This document shows positions 12,651-24,004 of a stretch of 64,000 bases of DNA, piece by piece; position 1 is the stretch's first letter, and each line of letters opens with the position of its first letter. Made by a program: the position numbers and the translations under genes. Below the pieces are notes generated by a model. That model had not been told where the DNA came from. It saw nothing but the letters and a program-made list of their open reading frames with translations, and did not search any database. The DNA is from Echinometra lucunter (taxonomy: Eukaryota > Echinodermata > Echinoidea > Camarodonta > Echinometridae), in the NCBI GenBank assembly GCA_029962745.1, contig CM057156.1:34225733-34289732 (forward strand). Direction: 5' to 3'.

Positions 12651-13580
12651 CAGAATGATAGGTCAGCTTTGCTTGACAAATGCCACTGGACTATCACTCA
12701 CTGAAGAACTGCAACAATATTCAAATATTTTGTAACCTCTTGTATGTAACAAACTCTTCATGCACTTTCCATGAATGACGATGATACCTCTATGCAACGA
12801 AAGGAGAAAGCTTAGATTCACAGAACCAAGAATGAGGATTATTGTATTGTCCGTCAATATATTTTGCATAAAGCGAAGTCATCGATGAAATTACAATTTT
12901 CTTTGAAATTGACTATGCTCTGTTATGTAATTTGGAGGTGTTTGCAAACTTTCATGTAGATTGTCACTCCACAGCCAAGATGTCCATCATTTTTTCCCTC
13001 TCTCTAGTTTTTTTTTTAAATTTCCAGAATCTGTCTATAGAGCATTGTTGCTAAAAATGAATATAAACATAACAAATTTTATGATAATATTCAAAAAACT
13101 AAAGTGCTAACCCACTGAAGATGCTGTTTACAGATGATTTTGTAACTAAAGTTGCTGTCTGGGGAAAATCAACAAATGATGTAATTCCCCCAGAGCTGCT
13201 TATGCAAATCTGTCTTACTGGTACCGTACATAACTTATTCAATTCAATTCAGTTCAATGTATTTTCGCAAGATAATTGTCTCTGTACGTGAAAGATTTCT
13301 CATGTTGCCAGTTGTGAATCCCTGTGATTAAGTTTTGCAATTCCTAGTAGAATTGAATTGGACAACATAATGGTAGTAAATTTTTGATCTGTTTGAATTA
13401 AACAATGATACTTACTTTTGTCATGTACTTTGCGTGTTTTGCGTGTTTACATTGTGTAATCAGGAATGATGTAGGCTATTTGTCATGGACAAATGAATTG
13501 AAATTGCCAATATTATATGTGAGTTAGTGTGACACATGAATCAAAGATATCAAAGCGATAATAACATTGGGTAATAAATT
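12651..13580 (+). other. Probable MRPS27 3' UTR and downstream sequence
   Basis: AT-rich non-coding sequence after the MRPS27 stop. A candidate AATAAA polyadenylation signal is at 13573-13578. No other coding exon is apparent. The extent of the UTR is inferred only from the hexamer. Confidence 0.35.
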
Positions 13581-13863
13581 CCTGGAGTGCATAGTTGTTT
13601 TAAAGACAAGTCAGAGTAATTGGAGAGAGAGAGAGAGAGAGAGAGGAGGGGGAGAGAAAGAAGGGGAGAGAAAAGAAGGGATCAAGATGAAGATTTATTT
13701 CTCAAAAGTGGGCCTAGGAACAGGTTAGTTATTCAGGCCATATTCTTCAAACAAGTTCAAAAACTCGGTTTTATGGAATAGATAACGAGGGTTTAGTGCA
13801 ACAAAGGGCTATCTACATTTTTTATTTGAATGAGATTTCAAAATTAGAATGATCCAGTAGAGG

Positions 13864-14065
13864 CCAGGGGGTGTTTCACAAAGATTTAAGTCTGACTAAA
13901 AATCACACATAAATTCCTATTTGCGTGTGGAATATAACGCATCACCTCATTGGTCAGATCATGCTCAGGGTGCGTGCACTACCGCGTATCCATCAATGAG
14001 ATTACGCGTTGGCACCTAAGCATGACTTTAAGTCACACATAAATCTTTGTAAAACACCACCCAGG
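13864..14065. mobile_element. Short MITE with CCAGGGGGTGTTT ends
   Basis: The start CCAGGGGGTGTTTCACAAAG and the end CTTTGTAAAACACCACCCAGG are imperfect inverted repeats enclosing about 150 bases with TAAGTCT/AAGTCACACATAAAT blocks. The type resembles small hAT-derived MITEs. Non-coding. Confidence 0.6.
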
Positions 14066-14486
14066 AACCCATCGGTACCAATGGTTTCTACAGCAAACTT
14101 TGCTACAGCTGGGTATCACCCAAAATAGATATGGCTATCTGCTTTAAAATACAGTGTGTCAGTGTCAGAACAACCCTTTATTTCAAGGTTTATCAAAATT
14201 GCAAAAAATGCAGATAGCCCTTTGTTGCACTAGACCCTCGATAATTTTGGTTAATTCTAAAGCAAATATCAAGGGGCCTCGAATGAACAAGGAAATCATG
14301 TCAGGAGTAAATCCTTTAAAAAACTTTCTCAGAAATCATACATACTAATTAGTTATATTGGGAGGAGAGATCTTGGGGTCACAGTGATCAAGTTCACTTT
14401 TCCCCATATAAATAAAAGAATTTTTTTTTTTTTTAAAGTTCACTTTTCCCCTCCCGGGCCTAGGTCATGCTAAATTCTTAATGCAT

Positions 14487-14665
<179 letters not shown>

Positions 14666-15030
14666 CTACGTCGTTGCATTAAAGAACCGTGCATTGATTA
14701 ATGCTAATGTTCTCTATAATATAACATAATATTGTATAACCATTTCTGCTAATAAACTTTAAAACATTGCCTGTAAACCTTTTTTCCAATCGACTCTCCT
14801 GATACACAACCTGTCTAGACACACAGCAATTTGTGTGTACTTGTGCAGATATAACTTGCGCGTACACACAAAGTGTGACACAATGTGATACTTTGAACAC
14901 TGTTAACGAGAATGGAGGGAAAAATCAAGGGGCGGAGTGAAAACGAAAACACGCCTTTTCAAATTTCACATGATCTGATTCGTCAAATCCCAAATGAATA
15001 TGCAAATATTCACATACAACCACTATTTTT
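14666..15030. other. Intergenic stretch, nothing recognised
   Basis: Non-coding sequence between the AAT array and the Tc1 copy. No gene, RNA or regulatory element could be supported. Confidence 0.35.
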
Positions 15031-16162
15031 CGTTTACGACCGCATGTATAAAATGACGAACAACGACATCTCAGATCATCAGTCCTCTCTAGATCGACTT
15101 GTGCATTACATCAGATCCTAACAGCATCTTAAACCAGCATAGGGCGTATGTCTCCAACCACGAGACAGAGAGTTGTGAATCTCGCTCGAGTTCAGCACCT
15201 TGGTCCAGCTGCCATAGCAGAGAAGCTAGGTCACGAAGGCATCAATGTGAGCCGGCAGGCTATATCAGCTTTCCTTAAACAGTACGAGACAACAGGCTCC
15301 ATAGCGACGAAGCAGCGGGAACCCCGTCCGTCGAAGCTGGACAATTTCCGCTCGATCATCGATGACTTGTATCAAGGAAACGACGAGCTGAGCAGTACGG
15401 ACGTTCAGAAGACGCTGGCGAAAGAGTACCATCTCGAGGTGTCTGCGTCCACCGTCAGACGGTGCACAGGCAAGGACTGGGCTGGGTCACATGCCGAGCA
15501 AAAACATCGCAGCCGGCATCGCAGATCGTCCGCAAGGAGAACCAAGTGAAGAGGGAGGCGCACTGCAGGAAGGTATTACAGGAAGGGGATACCTTCGATA
15601 ATGTCATCTTCACTGATGAATGTAGTGTACAACTACATCCGAACTCACAACTTTGCTTCCGAAAAAAGGGCCAGGCGAGGAAACTCAAGGGCAGACCAAA
15701 ACATCCTGGAAAGGTCCATGTTTGGGCAGGGATTTCACGGAGGGGAGCGACTAATGTCCTGATATTCTCAGGCATTATGGATTCTCAATTTTACTGTGAA
15801 GAAATCTTGCGGCGTACCTTGATACCCTCTATAGAGTCGGCGTTCCCTGATGAGCACAGATTTCAACAAGACAACGATCCCAAACACTGCTCAAAGGTCA
15901 CCAAGGCATTCATGAAGGCAAATGGCATCAACTGGTGGGTCACCCCTCCTGAATCTCCGGACTTGAATCCCATCGAACTGGTGTGGCACCAGTTGAAGTT
16001 GTGGCTTCAGCGAGTCGCCAAGCCACAGACTCTACCAGAACTTAGGGCGGCAATATTTGAGTTTTGGACAACGAAGATGACCCCGGAACTCTGTGGGAAA
16101 TACATCGATCATCTGCAACGTGTGATACGTTGTCCCAGGTGAAGTCGACATGTTCATGTTAA
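15031..16162 (+). mobile_element. Tc1/mariner-like element, copy 1
   Basis: Bounds are set by homology to the second copy, which shares sequence from CGTTTACGACCGCATGTA to TGTTCATGTTAA. Obvious terminal inverted repeats are not visible, so the ends may be lost. The transposase frame is described separately. Confidence 0.65.
15148..16142 (+). pseudogene. Tc1-like DD34E transposase, frameshifted
   Basis: The N-terminal half (from MSPTTRQRVVNL) is a paired-like helix-turn-helix region. The C-terminal half has the DDE triad: IFTDE, then QQDNDPKH, then NPIELVW, with 34 residues between the second D and the E. Compared with the copy at 46477, a two-base insertion near 15463 (GTGCACAGG against GTGCAGG) breaks the frame, and a 12-base insertion (around CATCGCAGCCGGCATCGCAG) follows. 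The original length would be about 330-340 residues, normal for Tc1. It is inactive as it stands. Confidence 0.88.
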
Positions 16163-16199
16163 CAACTGTCCAGAACAACTGGTCTGGTTGGAATAGAGG

Positions 16200-16949
16200 A
16201 GACTGTAAGATATGAAGAACAAAGCCTCTACTGCTATATTGAAGGCCAGATGGATGCTATCATGACGGCAGTCAAAGAGTCGGTGAGGAAAGGAAAAGAT
16301 ATGACAGCGAAACAGCTCAAGACTGATCAGAAGAAAATGAGATTGGAAGGATGGAAAGAGAAGGTGATGCACGGACAGCATTTAAGACAGACAGAAGAGT
16401 TTGCTGGTCCAGAGAGTTGGCAGTGGCTGAAACAAGGAAGTTTAAAAAAGGAGACGGAAAGTATGTTAGTTGCTGCACAGGACCAGGCACTTAGAACAAA
16501 TTACCGGAAAGCCAGAATTGAGAAGGAGCACACATCTCCCTCATGCCGAATGTGTCATGACAAAGACGAAACGGTTACTCATCTGGTGAGTGAATGCAGC
16601 AAAATGGCACAGACTGAGTACAAAGGAAGGCATGATAGAGTAGCAGCTGCAGTTCACTGGGGTCTGGCAAAGAAGGTTTACCCCATGCCGAAAAATGGTA
16701 CGAACATCGGGCAGAGCCTGTCGCAGAGAACGATGATGTTAAACTCTTATGGGATTTTAATATCCAGACAGACAAGGTTATTCAAGCTAGACGACCAGAC
16801 GTCGTTCTCTTAAAAAAGAAGGAGAAGGAATGTCTCATCATAGATATTGCGATTGTTTGATAGAATAGAGAACAGATAACCCTAGATTTCTGGAAGAAGT
16901 CCGGTTGCTGTTTAATATACCAACAGAACATCAAGTTGTGGATAAAGGA

Positions 16950-16999
<50 letters not shown>

Positions 17000-17007
17000 T
17001 AATAATA

Positions 17008-17038
<31 letters not shown>

Positions 17039-17045
17039 TGATTAA
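16200..17045 (+). pseudogene. 3' fragment of a non-LTR retrotransposon with a restriction-enzyme-like endonuclease domain
   Basis: An open frame to 16813 carries a CCHC finger, CRMCHDKDETVTHLVSEC, followed by AQTEYKGRHDRVA, typical of R2/R4/NeSL-type LINEs. After a frameshift near 16745 the next frame reads LWDFNIQTDKVIQARRPDVV and then KECLIIDIAI, the PD...(D/E)...K signature of their restriction-enzyme-like endonuclease domain. The element then runs through a 3' UTR and ends in an (AAT)n tail at 16951-17045. The 5' reverse transcriptase is missing and the frame is broken, so it is dead. Confidence 0.75.
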
Positions 17046-17149
17046 AGATTTAAAGTAGGCGCCAATGCGCATATGTTATTTGCTCTTTTTGCCTTTTTTG
17101 TTGTGTTTAGAAAGAGAAATGAACAATGACAAGAGGACTTGTTTGATAG

Positions 17150-17901
17150 TGTAGTGACCCCTATACTGTTTTCATATCGTTGAGTTTGTTTTGACTGGTA
17201 TGCTAATGAACTGGAAATATTTTGTCGAACTCGGACTGAATGTAAGTTGCAGCAGTCGACCTAATTCCGCAAGAGAAATATACAGTTATTGTCTATTCAT
17301 TATCACCTGGCTAAATTCTTTACCGCGTACTTCGCGTTCCTCAGTTAGTGTTATTTTTCCAATTAACATTCCAACTTCGAGATTTGGACCAATCGTTAGC
17401 CAGGTTTTCTTGTCTCCCGGAGCGTCCGCATGAGAGCCACGAGGCTGGCTCGTTTCTTTTCACTCTCCACGGAACTTTCGAAAAGAACGAACTTCTACGT
17501 TTTCGCTCTCCACAAATTGCATGGATTTTTTGGAACATTATCTTCACTCCGTTACTTGACATTTTCACAGGATTAAATTTTGGAATATATTTTTCTTTAT
17601 TTGGATCATCTACGCGTAGTTAGTTTGACTTAGGAATTCAGATCAGCGGGATAGCAAAAGTAGGCATCTCCGCACATTTTCTTTCTTTATCAACCCAGCA
17701 AGATCGCTTATTAATTTCTACGGGACTTGTGCAATAACTTCTGAACTCATAATTATTCGCGGATACACACGTTATAGTAGAATTCAGTATTCGTCGTCAC
17801 TAATGAGCCAGAACAAACAGACTCCACAGCCATTAGACTTTTTGGTGAGTAGGAAACTTTACTAGTACCGTAAAATATCATCGATATTAAATTTTCCTAC
17901 A
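17150..17901 (+). repeat. 5' LTR
   Basis: 752 bases, TG...CA ended, matching the 3' LTR over its full length apart from a 4-base repeat-unit difference. Confidence 0.92.
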
Positions 17902-17902
17902 T

Positions 17903-17920
17903 TGGTGACCCCGAATTTCG
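17903..17920 (+). promoter_or_regulatory. Primer-binding site of the gypsy element
   Basis: TGGTGACCCCGAATTTCG starts one base after the LTR. The leading TGG pairs with the CCA end of a tRNA. I have not assigned the tRNA. Confidence 0.7.
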
Positions 17921-17965
17921 ACACGCTTATTGATTTTCTTGATTATTCGCGTGTGTTGAATCGTC

Positions 17966-18898
17966 ATGAGCGACGACGAGGACAAAGGCGCATCAGCGGG
18001 GAAAGCCGCCGTTTTAGCGAGCCCCGAGCCGGGAGACTCCGGCGCTTCCAGTCACTCGGTTTCCGCTGCGGTGAGTTTGAAACTCCCTCCGTATTGGCCC
18101 AACGACCCCGCCTTATGGTTCGCGCAGATAGAAGCACAGTTTTTTACTCGCAACATCACACGACAAGACACGCGATTCGCCCATGTCATTAGCTCATTAC
18201 AACCTGAAATAGCACAAGAAGTGAGAGACTTTATCATTTCCCCCCCGCATACTGACAGATATGACAAGTTGAAAGCGGAACTCATCAAACGGACGAGCGC
18301 TTCAGAACAGAAACGCCTACATCAGTTGCTCATTGCGGAGGAGCTGGGGGATAAGAAGCCTTCACAGCTATTACGCAAAATGCGCCAGTTGCTTGGAGAG
18401 TCCAACCTGGAAGACTCGATATTCAAACAACTTTTTCTACAGCGCCTTCCAAGCAATGTCAAAGTAATCTTAGCATCTACGTCGGACACAGTATCAATCG
18501 AACAGCTAGCGGAGTTAGCCGATAAGATCCTAGAAGTTACCACTCCTTCCTCCATTGCTAACGTCTCTACGCCGGCTCCTCAACCTAGCACACCTGACAT
18601 TTCCGACGACGTACAGCATTTGTCTACTCAAATGGCTCAACTCACTGCACAGGTGCAAGCCCTCACTTGTAGCTTACAAGAGGACCGACGTTCTCGCAGT
18701 CAACAGCGTAGTTCCACAGGCTCTAGACGTCGTACACCTAGCTTTTCGAAGAGCCCCCGCCGACAGCAACGTGACACAGATAACAATTGTTGGTATCACC
18801 GTTCTTTCGGGAACAATGCTAGGAAGTGTGTTAGCCCATGTTCATGGACCCGACGACAATATTCCTCGGACCAGGGAAATGCCAACACCAGCAATTAG
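17966..18898 (+). CDS. gag: Gypsy element Gag-like protein
   Basis: The 310-residue frame starts MSDDEDKG and is rich in charged and Ser residues at both ends. Its middle ([19 protein letters not shown]) is the conserved Gag segment found in many Mag-type elements and their domesticated relatives. The C-terminus has a Ser/Arg-rich stretch and a non-canonical zinc-knuckle-like motif with C275, H278, C288 and C292 (spacing C-x2-H-x9-C-x3-C). The frame ends with TAG at 18896-18898, overlapping pol by about 60 bases. The second copy at 38857-39789 has the same length. Confidence 0.88.
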   Translation: MSDDEDKGASAGKAAVLASPEPGDSGASSHSVSAAVSLKLPPYWPNDPALWFAQIEAQFFTRNITRQDTRFAHVISSLQPEIAQEVRDFIISPPHTDRYDKLKAELIKRTSASEQKRLHQLLIAEELGDKKPSQLLRKMRQLLGESNLEDSIFKQLFLQRLPSNVKVILASTSDTVSIEQLAELADKILEVTTPSSIANVSTPAPQPSTPDISDDVQHLSTQMAQLTAQVQALTCSLQEDRRSRSQQRSSTGSRRRTPSFSKSPRRQQRDTDNNCWYHRSFGNNARKCVSPCSWTRRQYSSDQGNANTSN

Positions 18899-21800
18899 CG
18901 GCGACGAATTTGTCTGGTCATACTTCCCCTAGTCGCCTATTTTACATTAGTGACAAAACCACTGGAACTCGATTCCTTATCGATACGGGTGCCGAAGTAA
19001 GCATATTACCTGCCGGAAGCAGGCGCGTGGCAGTTGAAAAACCTACTTCAGTGAGATTGCAAGCTGTTAATCGCTCGTCCATCCCTACTTATGGACAGAA
19101 ATCATTAACGCTCGACTTAGGCCTACGGAGAGTTTTTCGATGGGTGTTTATAGTTGCTGATTTGCCTATTCCTATTATTGGCGCCGATTTCCTTCGCGAG
19201 TTTGGACTTTTAGTAGACGTTAGACACCACAAGCTTATCGATGCCACTACTAATCTTATAGTGAATGGAGTTGTGAGCCAGCAACATGCACACCACGTTA
19301 GCCCAGTAGTCCTGTCAACAACTTCATCTTCACATTACGCCAGCCTTTTGCTCGAGTACGCCGACATAGCCAGTCCGGTTTACGTTCATAGGGAAGTCAA
19401 ACATGGAACTACTCATCACATTCAGACGACGGGCCCCCCAGTTTCCGCACACCCACGCCGCCTTGCTCCCGATCGTCTGCGGGTAGCTAAGGCAGAATTT
19501 GACCATATGCTTGAACTCGGAATTATACGGCAGTCGGACAGCAGTTGGGCTTCACCTCTCCATATGGTACCTAAGAAGAACCCAGGCGATTGGCGTCCTT
19601 GTGGCGACTACCGTGCCTTGAACTCTCACACTGTGCCCGACCGCTACCCGATTCCTCACTTGCAAGATTTTGCTGCATCCCTTAGTGGTAAGCGAGTGTT
19701 CTCAAAGATAGACTTGATTCGAGCTTACCACCAGATACCAGTTGAACCTGCCGATATTCCTAAGACCGCCATTATCACCCCTTTCGGACTTTTTGAGTGG
19801 GTTCGTATGCCCTTCGGTCTTCGGAACGCCGCCCAATCTTTCCAGAGATTGATGGATGAAGTAGTCCGGGGGTTGCCTTTCGTCTTTGTCTACCTCGACG
19901 ATCTGCTTGTTGCTAGCACCACTGATGAGGAACATGAACTCCACCTTCGCCTTCTTTTCGACAGATTTCGCGAATACGGGATTATCATTAACTTATCTAA
20001 GTGTCAGTTTGGTGTGTCGACACTCACCTTCCTCGGACATGAAGTAACCAAGGAAGGCATCCGTCCCCTTGATGACAGGGTGCAACACATTCGCGAATTT
20101 CCTGTTCCTACGTCTCTGAGAAAATTGAGGGAATATCTTGGTCTCCTCAATTTTTATAGGCGTTTCATACCCCACTGCGCCAACGTACTTCAACCCCTGA
20201 CTGATCTTTTGAAGAATCGGCAGAGGAAGAACGAATCTATAACACTTAACGAAGTCGAACTTTCTGCATTCTATCGTTCCAGACATGAATTGGCTAGCAC
20301 CACTATTCTCGTCCATCCTCAACCTGTTGCCCCCCTTTGTTTGCTCGTGGACGCATCTGATGTTGGTGTCGGGGGAGCTCTACAACAGCTCGTAGGCAAC
20401 ACCTGGCAACCTCTCGCCTTCTTTTCAAAGCGCCTACAGCCGGCTCAGACGAAGTACAGTACGTTTGGTCGTGAATTGTTGGCTGCATATCTCAGTGTGA
20501 AGCATTTTCGTCATCTGCTTGAAGGCCGCACTTTCACGATCTACACCGATCACAAACCTCTGACGTACGCATTACGGGCCAAACCGGATCGACATTCTCC
20601 GCGAGAGATACGTCAGCTAGACTTCCTTTCACAGTTTACTACCGATGTCCGTCACATCGGAGGCAAAGAGAACACTGCAGCTGACGCCCTCTCTCGTCTC
20701 TACATTAATACAGTTGACTCAGCCAACATAGTCGATTTCACAGCATTGGCTCATGCACAGAAACGAGACAATGAACTGCAAGACTTGACAGACACTTCGC
20801 TTCGACTTGAAACGATTGCACTTCCTGATGCACCCACTACTATACTCTGTGATGTTTCTACTGGGAATGCTAGGCCTCTCGTACCAGTTTCACATCGGAG
20901 AACAATTTTTGATTCTCTACACGGACTGTCACACCCTGGTATTAGAGCATCTCAGAAATTGATAGCAGAACGATTTGTTTGGCCAGGAATCAATCGGGAT
21001 GTTAGGAACTGGGCGAGGAACTGTATTGAATGTCAGAGATGCAAAGTCCATCGCCACAACAAAGCACCACTTGGCACGTTCACATCACCAGATTCCAGAT
21101 TTTCACATGTACACATAGACTTAGTGGGACCACTTCCTCCTTCGGAGGGTAATAGCTACCTCTTAACATGCGTAGATCGCTACACAAGATGGCCTGAGGC
21201 TATTCCTATTCCGGATATTTCTGCTGAGACGGTTGCACGCGCTTTCGTGGCCAGGTGGATAGCAATTTTTGGTACACCCTCTACCATAACTACCGACAGG
21301 GGGAGACAATTTGAGTCTGCACTTTTCCTTGCTCTCTCCAATCTTCTCGGTACTACACACATTCGGACAACGGCATATCACCCTGCTTCGAATGGGTTGG
21401 TAGAACGTCTACATCGCCAGCTCAAGGCATCGATTAAGACCCACAAGACTACTCGCTGGTCCGAAGTGTTACCTTTGGTGTTATTAGGTATCCGCACAGC
21501 TATCAAGACAGACATCGGATGTTCTTCAGCCGAGTTAGTTTTTGGGACAAGCATCAAGTTACCAGGCCAATTTGTAGCACCTGTAAAACCAGGTACAGAA
21601 GTGGATCCGGCCAACTATGTACATAGATTAAGGCGGCTGATGCAGGAATTGAGACCCGTCCCTACTCGGACACAGCAAACAGCCATGTCGCAGGTACACC
21701 CGAGCCTACATACATCTAGTCATGTGTTTCTTCGACAGGACGCCGTGAAGAAACCACTCGAACCTCCCTACCGGGGCCCATTTCCAGTTCTTCAGCGCTC

Positions 21801-22062
21801 TGACAAATTTTTCTCCATTGACATTAATGGTAAGCGTGAGAACGTCAGCGTGGATCGCCTCAAGCCGGCATTCATGGATGAGAGTACCACCCCAGTTCTT
21901 TCGAACAATCCGAGACAACACATCGAGCTTCATTCGCCCGCGTCTCTAGTTCAACCCCTACCCCCTACCCCAACTACAGCTATCCCCGCGCCGAGGCAGA
22001 CTCGCTCTGGTCGCCATGTTAGATGGCCTGCTCGCTACGTGGACTACATTGACGTCGGTTGA
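18838..22062 (+). CDS. pol: Gypsy element Pol polyprotein
   Basis: This open frame can encode up to 1074 residues; expression is probably by -1 frameshift from gag rather than by its own ATG. Domains in order: aspartic protease (DTG at 49-51), reverse transcriptase (YLDD at 352-355), RNase H (D near 505, TDHKP near 570), integrase zinc-binding HHCC region (about 694-735), integrase core (D in HIDLVGPL near 763, TDRG near 819, E in NGLVERLH near 855) and a GPF-containing C-terminal segment near 980. It has no internal stop and all catalytic residues I can check are present, so it is potentially functional. No chromodomain was recognised. Confidence 0.93.
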   Translation: MFMDPTTIFLGPGKCQHQQLAATNLSGHTSPSRLFYISDKTTGTRFLIDTGAEVSILPAGSRRVAVEKPTSVRLQAVNRSSIPTYGQKSLTLDLGLRRVFRWVFIVADLPIPIIGADFLREFGLLVDVRHHKLIDATTNLIVNGVVSQQHAHHVSPVVLSTTSSSHYASLLLEYADIASPVYVHREVKHGTTHHIQTTGPPVSAHPRRLAPDRLRVAKAEFDHMLELGIIRQSDSSWASPLHMVPKKNPGDWRPCGDYRALNSHTVPDRYPIPHLQDFAASLSGKRVFSKIDLIRAYHQIPVEPADIPKTAIITPFGLFEWVRMPFGLRNAAQSFQRLMDEVVRGLPFVFVYLDDLLVASTTDEEHELHLRLLFDRFREYGIIINLSKCQFGVSTLTFLGHEVTKEGIRPLDDRVQHIREFPVPTSLRKLREYLGLLNFYRRFIPHCANVLQPLTDLLKNRQRKNESITLNEVELSAFYRSRHELASTTILVHPQPVAPLCLLVDASDVGVGGALQQLVGNTWQPLAFFSKRLQPAQTKYSTFGRELLAAYLSVKHFRHLLEGRTFTIYTDHKPLTYALRAKPDRHSPREIRQLDFLSQFTTDVRHIGGKENTAADALSRLYINTVDSANIVDFTALAHAQKRDNELQDLTDTSLRLETIALPDAPTTILCDVSTGNARPLVPVSHRRTIFDSLHGLSHPGIRASQKLIAERFVWPGINRDVRNWARNCIECQRCKVHRHNKAPLGTFTSPDSRFSHVHIDLVGPLPPSEGNSYLLTCVDRYTRWPEAIPIPDISAETVARAFVARWIAIFGTPSTITTDRGRQFESALFLALSNLLGTTHIRTTAYHPASNGLVERLHRQLKASIKTHKTTRWSEVLPLVLLGIRTAIKTDIGCSSAELVFGTSIKLPGQFVAPVKPGTEVDPANYVHRLRRLMQELRPVPTRTQQTAMSQVHPSLHTSSHVFLRQDAVKKPLEPPYRGPFPVLQRSDKFFSIDINGKRENVSVDRLKPAFMDESTTPVLSNNPRQHIELHSPASLVQPLPPTPTTAIPAPRQTRSGRHVRWPARYVDYIDVG
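18874..18880 (+). promoter_or_regulatory. Putative -1 ribosomal frameshift heptamer GGGAAAT
   Basis: GGGAAAT lies in the gag-pol overlap with the gag reading G GGA AAT, exactly the X XXY YYZ arrangement. It is 15 bases before the gag stop codon, and pol is in the -1 frame. The same heptamer is present in the second copy. A downstream stimulatory structure was not worked out. Confidence 0.6.
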
Positions 22063-22222
22063 GTGTCGCATGTATTACTGCATGGTCGGATCGTTTATGG
22101 TGCAGTATTCACACTCTGGATCATAAGGTGCTTCATTACACGACAATTTCTTACTACTTTCTTGTATATACATCTTTCCTACGATTCATCGATTGCTGCT
22201 TTTCTTCAATTCGCATCAATCT

Positions 22223-22236
22223 AGGGGGGAGCTAGA
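22223..22236 (+). promoter_or_regulatory. Polypurine tract of the gypsy element
   Basis: AGGGGGGAGCTAGA immediately precedes the 3' LTR start at 22237, the position expected for the plus-strand primer. Confidence 0.7.
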
Positions 22237-22992
22237 TGTAGTGACCCCTATACTGTTTTCATATCGTTGAGTTTGTTTTGACTGGTATGCTAATGAACTG
22301 GAAATATTTTGTCGAACTCGGACTGAATGTAAGTTGCAGCAGTCGACCTAATTCCGCAAGAGAAATATACAGTTATTGTCTATTCATTATCACCTGGCTA
22401 AATTCTTTACCGCGTACTTCGCGTTCCTCAGTTAGTGTTATTTTTCCAATTAACATTCCAACTTCGAGATTTGGACCAATCGTTAGCCAGGTTTTCTTGT
22501 CTCCCGGAGCGTCCGCATGAGAGCCACGAGGCTGGCTCGTTTCTTTTCACTCTCCACGGAACTTTCGAAAAGAACGAACTTCTACGTTTTCGCTCTCCAC
22601 AAATTGCATGGATTTTTTGGAACATTATCTTCACTCCGTTACTTGACATTTTCACAGGATTAAATTTTGGAATATATTTTTCTTTATTTGGATCATCTAC
22701 GCGTAGTTAGTTTGACTTAGGAATTCAGATCAGCGGGATAGCAAAAGTAGGCATCTCCGCACATTTTCTTTCTTTCTTTATCAACCCAGCAAGATCGCTT
22801 ATTAATTTCTACGGGACTTGTGCAATAACTTCTGAACTCATAATTATTCGCGGATACACACGTTATAGTAGAATTCAGTATTCGTCGTCACTAATGAGCC
22901 AGAACAAACAGACTCCACAGCCATTAGACTTTTTGGTGAGTAGGAAACTTTACTAGTACCGTAAAATATCATCGATATTAAATTTTCCTACA
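22237..22992 (+). repeat. 3' LTR
   Basis: 756 bases, identical by eye to the 5' LTR except for one additional TTTC unit around 22770. Confidence 0.92.
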
Positions 22993-23103
22993 ATAGAATA
23001 GAGAACAGATCACCGATAACCCTAGATTTCTGGAAGAGGTCCGGTTGCTGTTTAATATACCAACATCAAGTTGTGGATAAAGGAAATAATAATAATAATA
23101 ATG

Positions 23104-23190
<87 letters not shown>

Positions 23191-23203
23191 GATAATAATG
23201 ATA

Positions 23204-23234
<31 letters not shown>

Positions 23235-23271
23235 TGATAATAATAATAATAATAATAATAATACCACCACA
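22993..23271 (+). mobile_element. Second copy of the LINE 3' tail with (AAT)n array
   Basis: ATAGAATAGAGAACAGATC, then AACCCTAGATTTCTGG and TGTGGATAAAGGAAATAAT repeat the 3' UTR seen at 16857-16950, followed by a long AAT array with TAA/GAT interruptions. The gypsy element was inserted in this copy: TTGTTTG lies left of the element and the remainder right of it, with ATAG on both sides. Confidence 0.65.
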
Positions 23272-23899
23272 CCAGTTCTAAAAGCGATCACAGAGAAAGA
23301 GAAAGCGAGAGAGAGAGAGAGACAGATAGACGGAAGAGAGTGCGGGGAGGAGTTCTGTCGATAATAAACACGCCCCCTCCCCCTTTTTTTGTTTTGCTCT
23401 AGCGCCAGCTACGTTATAAAATCTTATTGATATTATTTCGCTCTCCCTACGAGTCCTGCTTAATGCACGAGCAGCGTATGACAATAAAGGGAGCAGCATA
23501 TCTCAGTTGTTGATATGTTGCTGCGATACGTATGACTGGTGAAAGGTCATTCCCTCCGCGGTATGCATTTTACTGAATAGTACGGTACTTAGATCTAGTC
23601 TAGAGAAACTGCACAATAATTGTATTGATTAAAGTCTAGCTTCCACCACCGCAAGACTTATGTTTCACATGTCGCTGAGAGTGAAGAATGAAGATCAAGA
23701 TTTGAGTTGTATGAGCTATGATTTTAGTTTTCAGGAGTAAACAAGACCTAGATCTAAGTATAAGTAAAAGACTATCGAATTAGCTAATTTGTTAATGTTA
23801 GTGTGTGATTTTTATTTCTGAAGACTCCGATGTCGCGATCGCCGACGTTGTTGTTGGAATAAATTGTTCTTCCGTTCCAAGTCCAACATCAGCCGTAAA
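23272..23899 (+). other. Region upstream of the IQCH start (possible promoter and 5' UTR)
   Basis: Contains a GA-rich stretch at 23290-23330 and otherwise non-coding sequence up to the ATG at 23900. No TATA box or other specific site could be supported. Confidence 0.3.
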
Positions 23900-23953
23900 A
23901 TGACAGAGGTTGTTGATAGACGACCAGAAGATGTTGGGGAAATTCTTGTAAAG
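23900..23953 (+). CDS. IQCH: Probable first coding exon of IQCH
   Basis: ATG at 23900 opens 18 codons (MTEVVDRRPEDVGEILVK) and the exon ends with AAG before GTTTGT in phase 0. The acidic start followed by VG-IL resembles the N-terminus of vertebrate IQCH as I remember it. The intermediate N-terminal exons expected between here and 55105 were not found; they may lie in a gap, be missed because they are short, or this call may be wrong. Confidence 0.5.
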
Positions 23954-24004
23954 GTTTGTTATCTTTCTATTTATATTTTACTGCTGAGCTGTAAATGTTA
24001 CAAC

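Larger units (their letters stand above)
17150..22992 (+). mobile_element. Full-length Ty3/gypsy LTR retrotransposon, apparently intact
   Basis: LTRs at 17150-17901 and 22237-22992 begin TGTAGTGACC and end TTTTCCTACA. The sequence ATAG flanks the element on both sides as a 4-base target duplication. Inside are a primer-binding site, gag, an overlapping pol in the -1 frame and a polypurine tract. No envelope gene is seen. By eye the two LTRs differ only by one extra 4-base TTTC unit near 22770, which indicates recent insertion. Domain order (protease, RT, RNase H, integrase) and the gag type fit the Mag-like branch of Ty3/gypsy. Confidence 0.93.

Noticed and set aside
16782..17072. Poly-isoleucine frame on the minus strand
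   Set aside because: Microsatellite translation.
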